Shown: piece by piece, positions 1-10,806 of the stretch | How the letters are laid out: every line of letters starts with the position of its first letter | How positions within the stretch are numbered: position 1 is the first letter of the stretch | Assembly: GCA_013397115.1 (NCBI GenBank) | Contig: VWZW01006244.1 | Coordinates: 62,001 to 126,000 of the forward strand | Reading direction: 5' to 3' | DNA from: Edolisoma coerulescens | Lineage: Eukaryota > Chordata > Aves > Passeriformes > Campephagidae | DNA length: 64,000 nucleotides | The notes under the pieces: model-generated | What the model was told of the DNA's origin: nothing | The model's input: only the letters and a program-made list of their open reading frames with translations | Database searches by the model: none | Translations under genes and position numbers: made by a program

Positions 1-1380
1 CACCTGAGCAAGAGATGCTTCCTAAAGGCCAAGTGAGGGGATGGCTGAGAAGCCAGACAGGTTTTTTAAGTCTCTGCCAACTCCTTTCAGCCACAGGAGC
101 CCTGCAGAAACAGCTGCTGCTTTCAGATCCTGACATTTCAGAGCTCACAGAGCCTCAGTGCTGGTCAACCCGAGAGCAGCTGCTCTGAGCAGCCTCCCCA
201 GGGGCAGGAACACCTGCACAAGTTCTGTTTAATTGGCATTAAAAAAAAAAAGAGTGGAGAATCAAAACCTGTCAGTCTCATCTGCTGCTCCTTTCTCCTC
301 CTCAGCTACTCAACGCTTCTAAGTTTTCTCTCAGTGCATCAACCATGTCGACCTTAGTAGTTTGGCTTAAGAGGGGAAGAAAAATTGAAAGGATTATCTG
401 ATATCCAGGTGGTTCCCCTCATTCAGCATGGAAGCTCTCATCCTGGCATGTCTGTGGAACAACATTTCCATCAGAATTCCTGTAATGCTGTCTCAAACAT
501 TTTACAGAGAAACATTTGTGCTTCCCTCTTTAGTCCATTCCTCAGGTGTGGATACTGCTTCCATTCCACTCCACTAAACAAAAAATCCCCAAAATGCAGA
601 GAGTTTGGTTCATGCCACAGCCAGAGATAAAGATTTCCTGCTGTTTGAGACTCCTTTTGCCACCTGCATGTAAACAACTGTAATGATCTTGAAGGGTTGA
701 TAGCTTAATCTCCTGGGAATAGTAAAGGTGAAAGGAAAATGTCAGGCTCTGACAGTAATTGCATAAGTATGATTAAACTAAACTGCTGCCTACAAACTTT
801 GATTGTGGTACAGCAAAGGAAAATGAAAATTATTTCCTGCTTCGGAGCAGCACGGAGGAAAAAATACATCCTAATTTTTAATATATCAAGTGACAGAGGA
901 ATGATACCTCAGCAGTTTATTTATACAAATCCATTTGGGGATTTAGAATTATAGCTCAAGTAGAGTATTTTCATTGTGCATTACCCAGAGCCATCAAGGC
1001 TATAATTTAATTTGGGAGAATGGAAAGAAGAGGAAAATGTGGATTAAAATGGTGCTGTGTGTGTAAATAAAGCAGGGCATAGTGCTAAATTACAGCAGTA
1101 TTAGGAGTAAACCATGATTATTTTAGAAGCTGTGGAAAGACAGCAGAAACATGACCTGCTTTTCTTTTTCCTCTCTATTCTGGAGGGAGATGGGAATACT
1201 TAGCTCAGCTCAGCAGTGTTTTCATCTGCCTTTGATTCAGCAGTGCTCTCACGTACTTATCCTCTTCAGTCCAGATCCACAACTCAGATAATCTGACCCA
1301 GCACCACTGACTTTACTGGAATCACACCAATTTACTCTATCTGAGAATTCGGCCTGCCCTGATTTCTTCTTCTTCTTCCT
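1..1380. other. No gene seen
   Basis: Unique AT-rich DNA. Frames at 385-630 and 739-954 are short, lack splice or promoter support, and match nothing I recognise. Confidence 0.6.
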
Positions 1381-1425
1381 GTAGCAGTTTGTGGTTTCTT
1401 GTTGCCTTGGCTCTCTTTTTTTTTT

Positions 1426-1442
1426 NNNNNNNNNNNNNNNNN
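1426..1442. other. Assembly gap (17 N)
   Basis: Seventeen N inside a poly-T region, with T-runs on both sides. The sequence and true length here are unknown. Confidence 0.99.
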
Positions 1443-1467
1443 ATTTTTTTTTTTCACTTTTTTTAAA

Positions 1468-1507
<40 letters not shown>
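1443..1507. repeat. Poly-T tracts beside the gap
   Basis: T-runs at 1,444-1,455 and 1,459-1,466 and an almost unbroken 38-bp run at 1,470-1,507 follow the N gap. Bird CR1 copies do not end in poly-A, so this is a homopolymer microsatellite or assembly noise rather than a retrocopy tail. Confidence 0.85.
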
Positions 1508-1509
<2 letters not shown>

Positions 1510-2352
1510 AGACTGTCAAGGCAACAAAGGTTAATGTGTCAGGTTTTGCTTCCTGATTTAAGTCTTTAGGCTTGACTGAGGCCACGAGGGAATGACTTTT
1601 ACAAATTGCTCATTGGTTCTGTGAAAAAAACCTGATAACTTCAGAAGACTTCAGCTAATACACATCAAATAAATCCCCAATGGTTGATAAAAACCAGAAC
1701 ACACTCTCTACTGGAAGATGATAATAGTTCATAGTTGAACCCAGTCTGATCAGCTTTGTGTGTGCTGGAATGCTCAGAATCAAATATTTCAGACAAAAGT
1801 GCAAGAAAATCTGAAGTTGACGAACATAGCACGGTTTCAACTGTTCAAAGAGGTCCTGATCTTTTTCCTGGAACACTTTTATCTGTAAGTTTTCCCGAAA
1901 ATTCTCAGCTCCTTCTTATCCTGCAAAGGGCAGCTGGGTTGATAAAGAGTTGGGAACATGCAGAAGCATTTGCTAATCCATGTATAATACAGCCAAACGA
2001 TTTGGTTTAATTTTGCTTTTACAAGAAAGACAAAGTTTCCAGGGGAGAAGCTGGTAAAATGTGAAAATAAAACCAAGAAAAATAAATCACAAAGCTTGAT
2101 TCAAGAGGAAAAGGTCAAAAGATCCTTTTTGAGGGAGAGAAGGAGAGAAGGAGATAGTAGCTTGCTGGGAGGGAATAGTCCTTTCCCTTTCCTGAGGAGC
2201 TGAGGTTTGACCTGGAGTTGAGCACTCAAAAGCCCAAATGCCCTGGAATGAAAGAATTACTTCCTTGGGCAAACTTCTTTGTTGGACCAATGTTCAAAAT
2301 CAGGCAATTTTAAGACAGTGGCCTATTCTGGTGATTTCTCCAGCAACCTTTG
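1508..2352. other. No gene seen
   Basis: Unique sequence between the poly-T gap and the first CR1. It includes an AG-rich patch (2,105-2,200) without clear structure. Confidence 0.6.
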
Positions 2353-2462
2353 ACAGAGCTTGGAGCAACCTGGTCCAGTGGAAGATGTCCCTGCCCGTGG
2401 CAGGGGTGGAACGAGATGATCTTTGAGGTCCCTTCCAACCAAACGATTCTGGGATTCCATGA
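2353..2462 (+). mobile_element. CR1 LINE fragment, 3' end
   Basis: Matches the conserved bird CR1 3' terminus: GAGCTTGGAGCAACCTGGTC, then CTGCCCGTGGCAGGGG, GATGATCTTTGAGGTCCCTT and a terminal ATTCTGGGATTCCAT. Severely 5'-truncated and non-functional. Confidence 0.9.
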
Positions 2463-2960
2463 AACACGAGGCATGAGGAGAGGTGACACTGATAACCCCG
2501 TTACATAAAGTGTTGATTGGCTGTCCCTGCTCTCTTTCCCGTGGTGGGATTTTCCTCCCCTCTCCTGGGATGCCTGAAGTGCAGATGTGGGTGGGAATTT
2601 CACCCCTCAGGGTTTCGCTGACCATCAGTGGACAAAGCAAGGCAGTTTCTCAGCGTGGCTTATGTCACCTGCACTGGATGTCTAATTGAGGATGAGAGGA
2701 ATTGGATCTCGCTGCCCATTGACTGAATTGATCAGACCTTCTCAAGGAGCCCCACGGGAGCAGCTCAGGCAGAAATGTCTATTTTTTGCAGGTGCTTATG
2801 AATAGTGAAAGTAAATCCTTTGTGACAGATCTTGTCTCTTTTTTTATCACACAGATACCTAGAATCAGCTTTTTTAGCCCAGAACCTTCTATTTGCTTCT
2901 TTTTCCCCCCATTTTCTCTCTTTTTTTCTTTTAATTATTAAAAAATATCTGTACACAAGA

Positions 2961-3012
2961 TCTCTGTTACTCTGGGAATTTCTCTCTGTTGCTCTGGGAA
3001 TTTCTCTCTTTT
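2961..3012. repeat. Tandem duplication, 22-bp unit
   Basis: TCTCTGTTACTCTGGGAATT (from 2,961) and TCTCTGTTGCTCTGGGAATT (from 2,983) are consecutive copies differing by one base, followed by a partial third TCTCTC. Confidence 0.85.
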
Positions 3013-3056
3013 TTTCATATCCTCACCTAGAATTGCCTTTTTTTTTTTTCCCCCAG

Positions 3057-3159
3057 GATTCATCATTATTTCCGCAGCAACTAATGGGAATTCTCAAAGA
3101 GTTGTTATTCCAGCTGAAAAATAAGCAGCAGAAGCAGATACATGACTGCAGCAGCAGAG
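3057..3159 (+). other. Exon-like block, low confidence
   Basis: A long T/C tract ending in CCCCCAG (AG at 3,055-3,056) is followed by 103 bp open in one frame and then GAG|GTACAG at 3,160. The peptide DSSLFPQQLMGILKELLFQL, followed by a Lys/Gln-rich stretch, looks helical. The frame stays open beyond the donor and upstream through the T-tract, so openness gives no boundary evidence. No protein family is recognised. It may be a chance pairing of splice-like signals next to a pyrimidine-rich repeat. Confidence 0.12.
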
Positions 3160-4024
3160 GTACAGTCTGCTCTGCTTTTCAGAGTTTTTGAGCATCCCCT
3201 GTCCTGTTTTATTCAAAAGGTATGACTCCAATGTCAGCCTGAGTGAATAAATGTTTTCTTACATATCCTTGCTACTAAAAATCAATAATTCAGTAGAATT
3301 TGGAAAAAAAAAAAAAAAGCTCTTGAATCCTAAAATACTCACTTTAAATTTAAATATGGAGTTCTTATTCAAATAAGCAAGAAAAGTAAGGATAATCCAC
3401 CATCAGTATGGAATGGTTTTAATCCAGTTTATTTTCTGAGATGGTCTGGAAGGGGTGAGTTATTAAGCTGGTGCCAAACATTTATTAGATGTGAAAGGAA
3501 AAAAATATCATTCTAACATTTCACCAGAATGACAATGAAGGAAAAGATACTGCTTGCCATGGGTGAAGGAACCAGAGTGTTCCCAGTTGTCGTGTTATTT
3601 ATTGTAAGTCTTAGAAAGGAGAGTGAAATTCATTTCACTGAGCTCTGCAAAAGCATCCAAACCACCTTCCTCAGCTCCCTCCATGGTCACTGAAAGAAAA
3701 AATGTATCTCCAGGGTGTGATTTTACCTAGACACCTTATACCTAATATAATTTTATCCTCTAAGATGAAGGACTAAATTTAAATGCACCCCCAAAATAAT
3801 TTTTTTTCCTGAAAGCCCCAGTTCCTGTGTCAATATGAAGGGAGAAAAAGCTTAACTATAATTGAAAAGGAAAAGAAAATTTTCCACCTTTGCTGACTGT
3901 CACAGAACAGCTTTAAAACATATCGTGATGTCTCTGCAGAAATCAAGAAGCAAAGGAAAAGGTTTTAATTGCTTTGGAACTTTTATTATTTAATTGCACC
4001 TGTGAGGGATTTCATACCAAGTAA
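3160..4024. other. No gene seen
   Basis: AT-rich unique DNA with short A-runs (3,304-3,318). Nothing recognisable. Confidence 0.6.
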
Positions 4025-4222
4025 TCAGATCCCAAGGAAAAAGTGACAGGACAAGAGGAAATGGCTTCAAGCTGAGCCAGGGGAGGTTTAGGCTGGATAC
4101 TAAGAAATATTTCTTGGTGGAAAGGGTTGCCAAGTGTTGAAACAGGTGCCCAGGGAGTCACCATCCTTGAGGGTATTTAAATGATGTGGCATTTGGGGAC
4201 ATGGCTCAGTGGTGACGCCCGA
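4025..4222 (+). mobile_element. CR1 LINE fragment
   Basis: CR1 3' region: GACAGGACAAGAGGAAATGG, GGGGAGGTTTAGGCTGGATA, CCAGGGAGTCACCATCC and GTGGCATTTGGGGACATGG. The terminal ATTCTATG repeats are lost, so it is truncated at both ends. Confidence 0.85.
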
Positions 4223-6329
4223 GTCACTGGAGGAAACACTTTTGACTCAGACACTCTTTCAACCTCAATTTATCAAACTTCTCCCAGAAACTTTGCTCGT
4301 GTGGTTTCCTGTCCAGCTGGCAGAGAGGTGACCTGGCTGGGGACACAAGTCACGGATCAGGCAAAGGTTAGAGGGGCACCCATTTTGCCAGGAAGAGCAA
4401 TTAACTGTCCCTGTATGGTTGTGGTCGTGGCAGTGGCAAATCCAATAAAACAGCTGCTGAGATGCAGCTTTGCTGGGGCTTTGCCCAGGGTGAAATTGCA
4501 CGTGCAGGGATCTTGGATCATCTGCTTTGAGGCACAGGCAGAGGATCCCGAGTGTCTGTGGTTGGAGAAGTTTCCGTGTTCTGTGGCACAGCCGACTGTG
4601 CTTGCTGTCCCTCCATTACCTTGCAGCCCAAACCAGTCACATCAGGACCAAATATGTCCCATTTTACTTTGAATTTCCAGGAATTAGGGCTGGACACATC
4701 TCCCATAGTCACTTCTCAGCTGTTAAGAGGGGGTTCATCAGCCCAGATTTTGTGTGGGTCTGTCAGCAGAGACCACGGGCACTCCTCGGAGAATGGGACG
4801 TGCTCATTTCTCAGCTCCCGTGCTTTCCATCCCAGTTATTACCAAGACAACTTCATGAGCCTGACAGATCAAGCAAAAGACACTTGGGAGTCCCACACCT
4901 CTCCTGAGTTGCTGTAGGAAGTCTGGCAGAGTGGAGGCGAGGTGTGGTTAATTACAAAACACTCAAAAGCTTCAACAGAGTGAGGTCAAGGAGAAAGAAA
5001 TCAAGAACGACGAGAAACAGAAACAGGTTCCCTCAGTGCTGCATTGTCCAGTCTAAGAGAACACAAATCAGGTGGCCAGACTGTGTTTCTTCTCATCACA
5101 GGTGTTTTTTGAAGTTTGTGCATATTTTAAGACAGGAAAACTTGGAGAAACAAGCATTTCCCAGGAGAAAAGGGCTAAACTAGAGCCGTGGAGCTCCTGG
5201 AGCAGGCTCAGAGGAGGACTGTGAAGGTGATGAAGGGACTGGAGCATCTCTGTGACGAGCAAAGGCTGAGAGAGCTGGGGCTGTTCAGCCTCAAGAAAGG
5301 ATGGCTGAGAGGGGACCCCATCCCTGTGTGTCCCTGTCTGCAGGGAGGGCTCAGAGCAGGGACCAGGCTCTGCTCCGTGGGGTCCAGCAACGGGACAGGA
5401 GGAACGGGCAGGAACTGATCCCAGGAAGTACCCCCTGGACATGAGGCAGATGTTTTTCCCTGTGCAGTGATCAGGGAAGAGTTTGCTTCATTCCCAGGAA
5501 CTGTGGCAAGGCAGGTGCCACACAGCTCTCTGAACACTCTTTGGTTTATTTTTATTTTATTTACACTGAGGACACCTCTTTAGCTCTGCAAACTTTCATT
5601 GAAGATGGGAAGTGGCAGCATTTTGTCAGCCAGCTCCCTGCTGGATGCATCCCATCCAGCTCCAGGACTTGCACGTGTCCAATTTACCAGGATCAGGGGT
5701 TCACTAGACTCCCCAACCCCCAACCCAGTGCTTAAATTCCCTTCTCTCTGAGAAGAGAGACTTTTTTTTATTCCTCTCTGAATCCATCAACCTAATTATT
5801 ATGAACAGCTACAGCTGAAACAAACAGCATCTACAACATTTCAATTAATGCTCTATTGAAAACACTTAGGACTGCATGTGTCCACTCCAACCCTCCCATC
5901 CAGCCTCATTTTTCCCCTCCCAGTCTTCAAATGAGCCAGATGGAAGGAAAATTGTGTGCAGCAAACTTCCAGGTCACCACCGTGGGGCATGGAAAATGGA
6001 TTGACACTGCACATAGCACAAGAGAAGCTAATTTTGCTTCGTCTCTTCAGTCCCTACTGAGTAGCTGAATCAGTGCCTGACAGGAAACAGCTCATGGTGA
6101 CACGTGGCTTTGTCCCTCAGTGTGGCCTGGTGTTTAGCTCACCTTGCACAGTCCAAATATTTACCCAGAACCAGCATGGGTTGTAGATGACGTTGATGAA
6201 GATTAGAGGATTTTGTGGGATTTTCTACTCCCATCTGGCACGGAGCCCTCAAAGGCTGCTGGAGACCCCAAAAAAGTCATGTTCAGCTCAGACTGGAAAG
6301 GGAGTTCCTCATCTTCCTGAAGCGAGGTT
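4223..6329. other. No gene outside the CR1-like piece
   Basis: The plus frame at 4,181-4,672 starts inside a CR1 copy and has no domain. The rest, apart from the CR1-like piece at 5,188-5,475, is unique DNA. Confidence 0.55.
5188..5475 (+). mobile_element. CR1-like LINE fragment, diverged
   Basis: Begins GAGCTCCTGGAGCAGGCTC and contains GAGAGCTGGGGCTGTTCAGC and GGGACAGGAGGAACGGGCAG, as in CR1 3' regions. It drifts away from the consensus after about 5,440. A different subfamily from its neighbours, or an older copy. Confidence 0.65.
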
Positions 6330-6640
6330 GGAATGACGTGGGGTTGGTCTCTTCTCCCAAGTAACCAGAGACAGAATGAGAGGAAATGATCTCAAGTTGC
6401 ACCAAGGCAGGTTTAGATTGGATTTCAGGAAATATTTCTTCACAGAAAAGGGGGTCAGACATTGGAACAGGATGCCCAGGGAAGTGGTGGAATCACCATC
6501 CCTGGAGGGATTTAAAAGATGTGTGGATGTGGCACTTGGGGACAGGGTTTAATGGTAGATTTGGAAGTGCTGAGTTAATGGTTGAACTCAGTGATTTTAT
6601 CGGTCCTTTCCAACCTAAATAATTATTTGATTCTACAAAA
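6330..6640 (+). mobile_element. CR1 LINE fragment, 3' end
   Basis: CR1 3' region: GGGGTTGGTCTCTTCTCCCA, GAGGAAATGATCTCAAGTTG, CATTGGAACAGGATGCCCAG and GTGGCACTTGGGGACAGGG, ending with TCCTTTCCAACCTAAATAAT and degraded ATTCT-like repeats. Confidence 0.92.
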
Positions 6641-7903
6641 TCTCACCTTTTCTGGCTTGGGACACCAGGGAGAAAGCAACAATTTTTTCGTGAGATGAAG
6701 GGAAAGAGAAGTGTAAGAGCACGGCACATTTATTTCACACCAGAAAAAACCTCCCTGAGGTGAGGAATTCTCAGATGAACTGGCCTCATCCTCTGTTCCA
6801 AAGCTACAGACTGAAAGGGCCAAAGCTGATGTTTTGCACAGCTGGAAGCTGGGGATGAGCAGGATCCAGCTCAGTAAAAATAGACACCGACATTACAGAC
6901 ATTTAACTCCGGAGTGGGCACCACCCTTCAGGGTCAGATCTAGGATGGAATTCTCATTCCTAAACAAAATTTCTTGCCCTGTCAGCTTCACAGCTGTGCT
7001 CCAGAAGGGCATAAAATTCCTCCACATCCTGCCAAGTTTGCCAGGCCTCTGTGGATGCCTGGTACCCACAACAGGTGAGCATCCCTAATGCCAACAGCCA
7101 CTTCCACAAAGGTCAGTGGATCTCTCTCCTGGAGTCTGGCAGGATAAATCCTACCCACGTGGACTCATTCATTCCCATTCCTGGCTGTGTTTTTAATTTG
7201 TCCCCACACAGTTGGAATAAAATTCCTGTTTTGTTAGAGGAGAAAAAAAAAACAACAAAATTGCTCCTTGTTTAAGACGTGACTTTATTCCATTCTCAAA
7301 GGGTTCCCTAAATGGAAACAAGCTGAAAAATTAGCAATGACAAATGTGATTAATGTGTTGGAAGAGCTGGTAGGTTTATTTTCTATCGGAAAAACTTTTT
7401 CATCCAAATAATGGAATGAATTTTGAAAGATATTTTTGGTGAAAAATTAGTCAGTAGTACAATTCTAACCAAATTCCTTTTCCTTCCTAGAAACATTTTT
7501 CCCCATAAAATGGGGGGAGGGAGGAATTATTTGTTTTTCTGCCTTTCTAGGTCATGATTTTATATTTTCAAAGTGCCCCCATCACATTGAGTTATTTCCT
7601 TGTGGTGGGAATGAGATGTTAAGTGCATTACAAGAAAAAACTTGCAAGCAGCATCTTACGACGCTGATATTATTTACTTTAGTGAACACCTTAGGAAAAC
7701 CTCACAGGAAGATTAAAACAAACCTAGCTAGCAATTTCAACAAGGTATTCCCTGATTAGCTCAAAAACCCCATAGATAACAGTGAAATTCACTCCCCATT
7801 TAAGGCCCCTATAAATTTTACCAAACAATAGCTGGATTGTCATTCTTTCTCCTTCAATTATTTCAAGAAGGGTCATGATATTACTTTTTTTATTTTTAAA
7901 TTG

Positions 7904-7908
7904 TGATG

Positions 7909-7940
<32 letters not shown>

Positions 7941-7952
7941 GATGATGATGAT
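7904..7952. repeat. (GAT)n microsatellite
   Basis: About 16 GAT units with one interruption (GGT) at 7,925-7,928. It yields a poly-Asp frame on the plus strand and a poly-Ser frame on the minus strand, neither of them a gene. Confidence 0.97.
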
Positions 7953-8008
7953 CCCCAGTCCCATGGGGGTCCTAAATACATCCTAAATAACGTAATTCAT
8001 CCTGAGTA

Positions 8009-8047
8009 CATCCTAAATAACCCAGGGTGGCTGGGTTATTTAGGGTG
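8009..8047. repeat. Perfect inverted repeat (hairpin), 14-bp stem extendable to 17
   Basis: CCTAAATAACCCAG (8,012-8,025), a 5-base loop GGTGG, then CTGGGTTATTTAGG (8,031-8,044). A T-G wobble and two further pairs extend the stem to 8,009/8,047. The left-arm word CCTAAATAAC also occurs just upstream (7,982), beside the GAT microsatellite. Confidence 0.9.
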
Positions 8048-9222
8048 GGAAAAAGCACTGAAATGTTACATTAGGAACAAAGTTCTGGGAATTTAATGTT
8101 AGGTATTAAAATTTTAGAAAAAAATTGTTTGTTAGTCTGATAAAGAGACCAATCAGAAGAGATTAAGAATAAAGTCACAAAAACCTAAAATTACAGAAAA
8201 GTGAAAAATCAAAATTATGACACACTGGGAAACTAAATTTAAAAAGGATGTGCCTAAGGTCTCTGTGTATTAGACAAACCTTCTGAAAATCTTATTTTCC
8301 TCCAGAACAGGACTTGAGTTTGAAAAGACAGAAGTAAGAGGAAGTTCTTCAAGGGAAAGCAGAAACCACCTGCCAGAAGGCAGAGAATCACGATGATGAC
8401 AATAAAAACTTCCTGTGCATGTGAAAAAGTTGGCAATATAAATGTTATTTATAGGGCACAGGGGTGTCTGCAGTGCTGACCATAACTAAGCGCTGTGTTG
8501 TTGAGTTATTGGCATTTTAAGGGACAAAGCAAGTACAAAACCACAAAAGCCATTTCCTTCCAACAAACTTCCAGCTCATTTGATTTGATATCTATTCTGC
8601 AGCCTTGTGTTCCCAATTAAAATGTTGTGCCTAGCACGGACTGAATAAAAGCGCTCGCTTCTGGATGAGGGTTACAACGTCCTCTGGTTGAAAGCTCACT
8701 CTTTTTTTAAGCATAGAATCCTAATTTCCAGATAATATTTTCAGGTAAATTTTCCTTTCAGAGGGAAATGGTGTTGACAGGCGTAATCTGAATTTTTCAT
8801 GACAGAAAAATGTATGAAAAATTAAAAATGTTCCATAAAGGTATGACCAAAAATTTTTTTTCTACACCAGGGAAAACAGAGGAAGAATGGGGGAGAGGAG
8901 AAATAATGTGAGCAGGAGCTCTTGTTATATGGTCATCATTATAAATCCAAACCCTAGCAGAGTAAGGTCTTAAGATCCATCAATTTATCCTGCAAAAGGA
9001 GTCAAAAGTATGGTCTTTGAAGAAAAAGACTGAACTTGATCTCCAAAATTCACACGTGGAGGCCATCACCCAGAAGTGATGAAGATTCATGAAGATTTAC
9101 AGGGATCTTCCCCTGTGATGTTTTGCTTGGGCTCTCCCTTGTGCTTGGAAAGAAGTTCTTGTAGGGATCCAGAATATCTCATTATCTTGCTATAAATGTT
9201 CTTTTCACAGATACCTGCAAAT

Positions 9223-9268
9223 ATTTTGTTTGTCTGGTCAGCTGGGGATCATGACCAGACAACAAAAT
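9223..9268. repeat. Imperfect inverted repeat (hairpin), 17-bp stem
   Basis: TTGTCTGGTCA (9,230-9,240), an 11-base loop, and TGACCAGACAA (9,252-9,262) pair perfectly. After one bulged T, ATTTTG pairs with CAAAAT on the outside. No repeat family recognised. Confidence 0.9.
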
Positions 9269-10140
9269 GGTAACATATGCTACTGATATTTGATATTGAC
9301 TAATAACTCCTTTAGAAATTAATTAATCCACAAATGAAGTTTTCTCTGTGTTCTACTCTTTCCATCACACGCTCCTGAAACAGCAGCATCCTGGGAATTG
9401 AGGGGACCAGGTGGAGGCAGCCAAAATCTGCATTTCTTGGTTTTGTAGGAGTTTTAGGAAAGACTCAGCTCTCATCAGTGCAAAAAGCTGTAAAATATTC
9501 CCGCAGGCAAGAGCCAGATAACCTTGTTTATCTCTTAGAGTTTGCTGGATAATGGGACAGGACATGCACGTACCTCTAACAGGGTTAATGGGTTTGACCA
9601 AATGGCAAAACCAGTCTTGTCAGACACGGGGTTGCTTTCCTAATTAATAATTTACAGCAGGTTACGGGAGATTTAATAACACCAGCCAGTGACAGAAGAG
9701 AGAAGAAGTAGATTTTTAGCCGAGACTTTGAGGTGTACAAAAGTGGAACGGGCATGACCCAAAGTGGGTGGTTTAATCAGTCAAAAATACTTTGTGAATC
9801 TCTGCAGGCTCTGAGGATGAAGAGGGAATGTTGAGTTGTGTCAAACTTCCTTCCTTTCAGATGCAGAATATGAGCTTCTGCTCCAGCCTCAGTGAAGACA
9901 TTGGTCCTGATCAGAGCAACAGTCCCTAAAGTTTTGCCAGATTTTGTGGCAATCACTAAATCTGCCAAATCCATGGCATGTGAAGTTCATCTTTTGTATT
10001 GTCCTCTTAAAACGTGCGATCTCTGAACCATGTAGAGAGTAAGAACCTGCTGAAGTGAAGAGAATCAGTTCTCTCTAAACCTACACTATAAGATCTTTTA
10101 TTTACTTTTAGTTTCTTCTGAGCATTGTTACACCCCACGG

Positions 10141-10207
10141 TTTAATATACATATATTAAAAAAAAACCCAAACATAAAAATAAAAAGAAATCAAAAATAA
10201 AACACCC
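10141..10207. repeat. A-rich low-complexity tract
   Basis: ATACATATATTAAAAAAAAA followed by repeated AAAATAAAA-type words. No element recognised. Confidence 0.7.
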
Positions 10208-10429
10208 ATTCATGACAACTTCTTGTAAATGAGTAAAAAATATTTTCTGTAAGCAAAATGATCTGACCCATTTCTGTTACACACCATGTAAAGAAAGAGA
10301 GAAGAAGGACGAGAAAGAGCAAGAAGTGGGAAGAAAAACTCAATTATCTTTATACCAGATAACAGTATTTAGCAAAGTTAGAGATAAATTAAAGAGGAAA
10401 TGTAACACTTTGGGTTTTAACCTTGATTA

Positions 10430-10806
10430 CAGGAGAACGACAGAGAAAAGGAGGCTCAGGGGGGATCTTCTGGCTCTCCACAACTCCCTGACAGGAAGGT
10501 GCAGCCAGGATGGGGTCGGGCTCTGCTCCCAGGGAACAAGAGACAAGACAAGAGCAAATGGCCTCAAGTTGCACCAGGGGAGGTTTAGTTTGGATATTAG
10601 GGAAAATTCCTTCCAGGAAAGAGTTGTCAAGCATTGGAAGAGGCTGCTCAGGGCAATGGTGGAGTGACAGTCACTGTAGGGATTTGGAAAAGATTTGGAT
10701 GTGGCACTTGGGGACACGGCTCAGTGATGGGCTTGGCACTGTTAAGTTCATGTCCAGCCTCAAAGATCTTAAGGGTCTCTTCAAAACTAAATAATTCTGT
10801 AATTCT
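10430..10806 (+). mobile_element. CR1 LINE fragment, 3' end
   Basis: One of the longer 3' CR1 pieces in the left half: GAGGCTCAGGGGGGATCTTC, CAAATGGCCTCAAGTTGCAC, CATTGGAAGAGGCTGCTCAG, then a final AATTCTGTAATTCTCTGA octamer-type tail. Plus-frame peptides here are CR1 remnants, not a host gene. Confidence 0.92.

Larger units (their letters stand above)
6641..10429. other. Unique DNA with GAT repeat and two hairpins
   Basis: No CR1, no exon-like block. The only structures are the GAT microsatellite, the inverted repeats at 8,009 and 9,223, and an A-rich tract. Confidence 0.6.

Noticed and set aside
6130..6200. Minus-strand donor AAG|GTGAGC with hydrophobic frame
   Set aside because: No acceptor or supporting frame; beside a CR1 copy. 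Likely chance.
7724..8096. Poly-Asp and poly-Ser proteins
   Set aside because: Translations of the GAT repeat.
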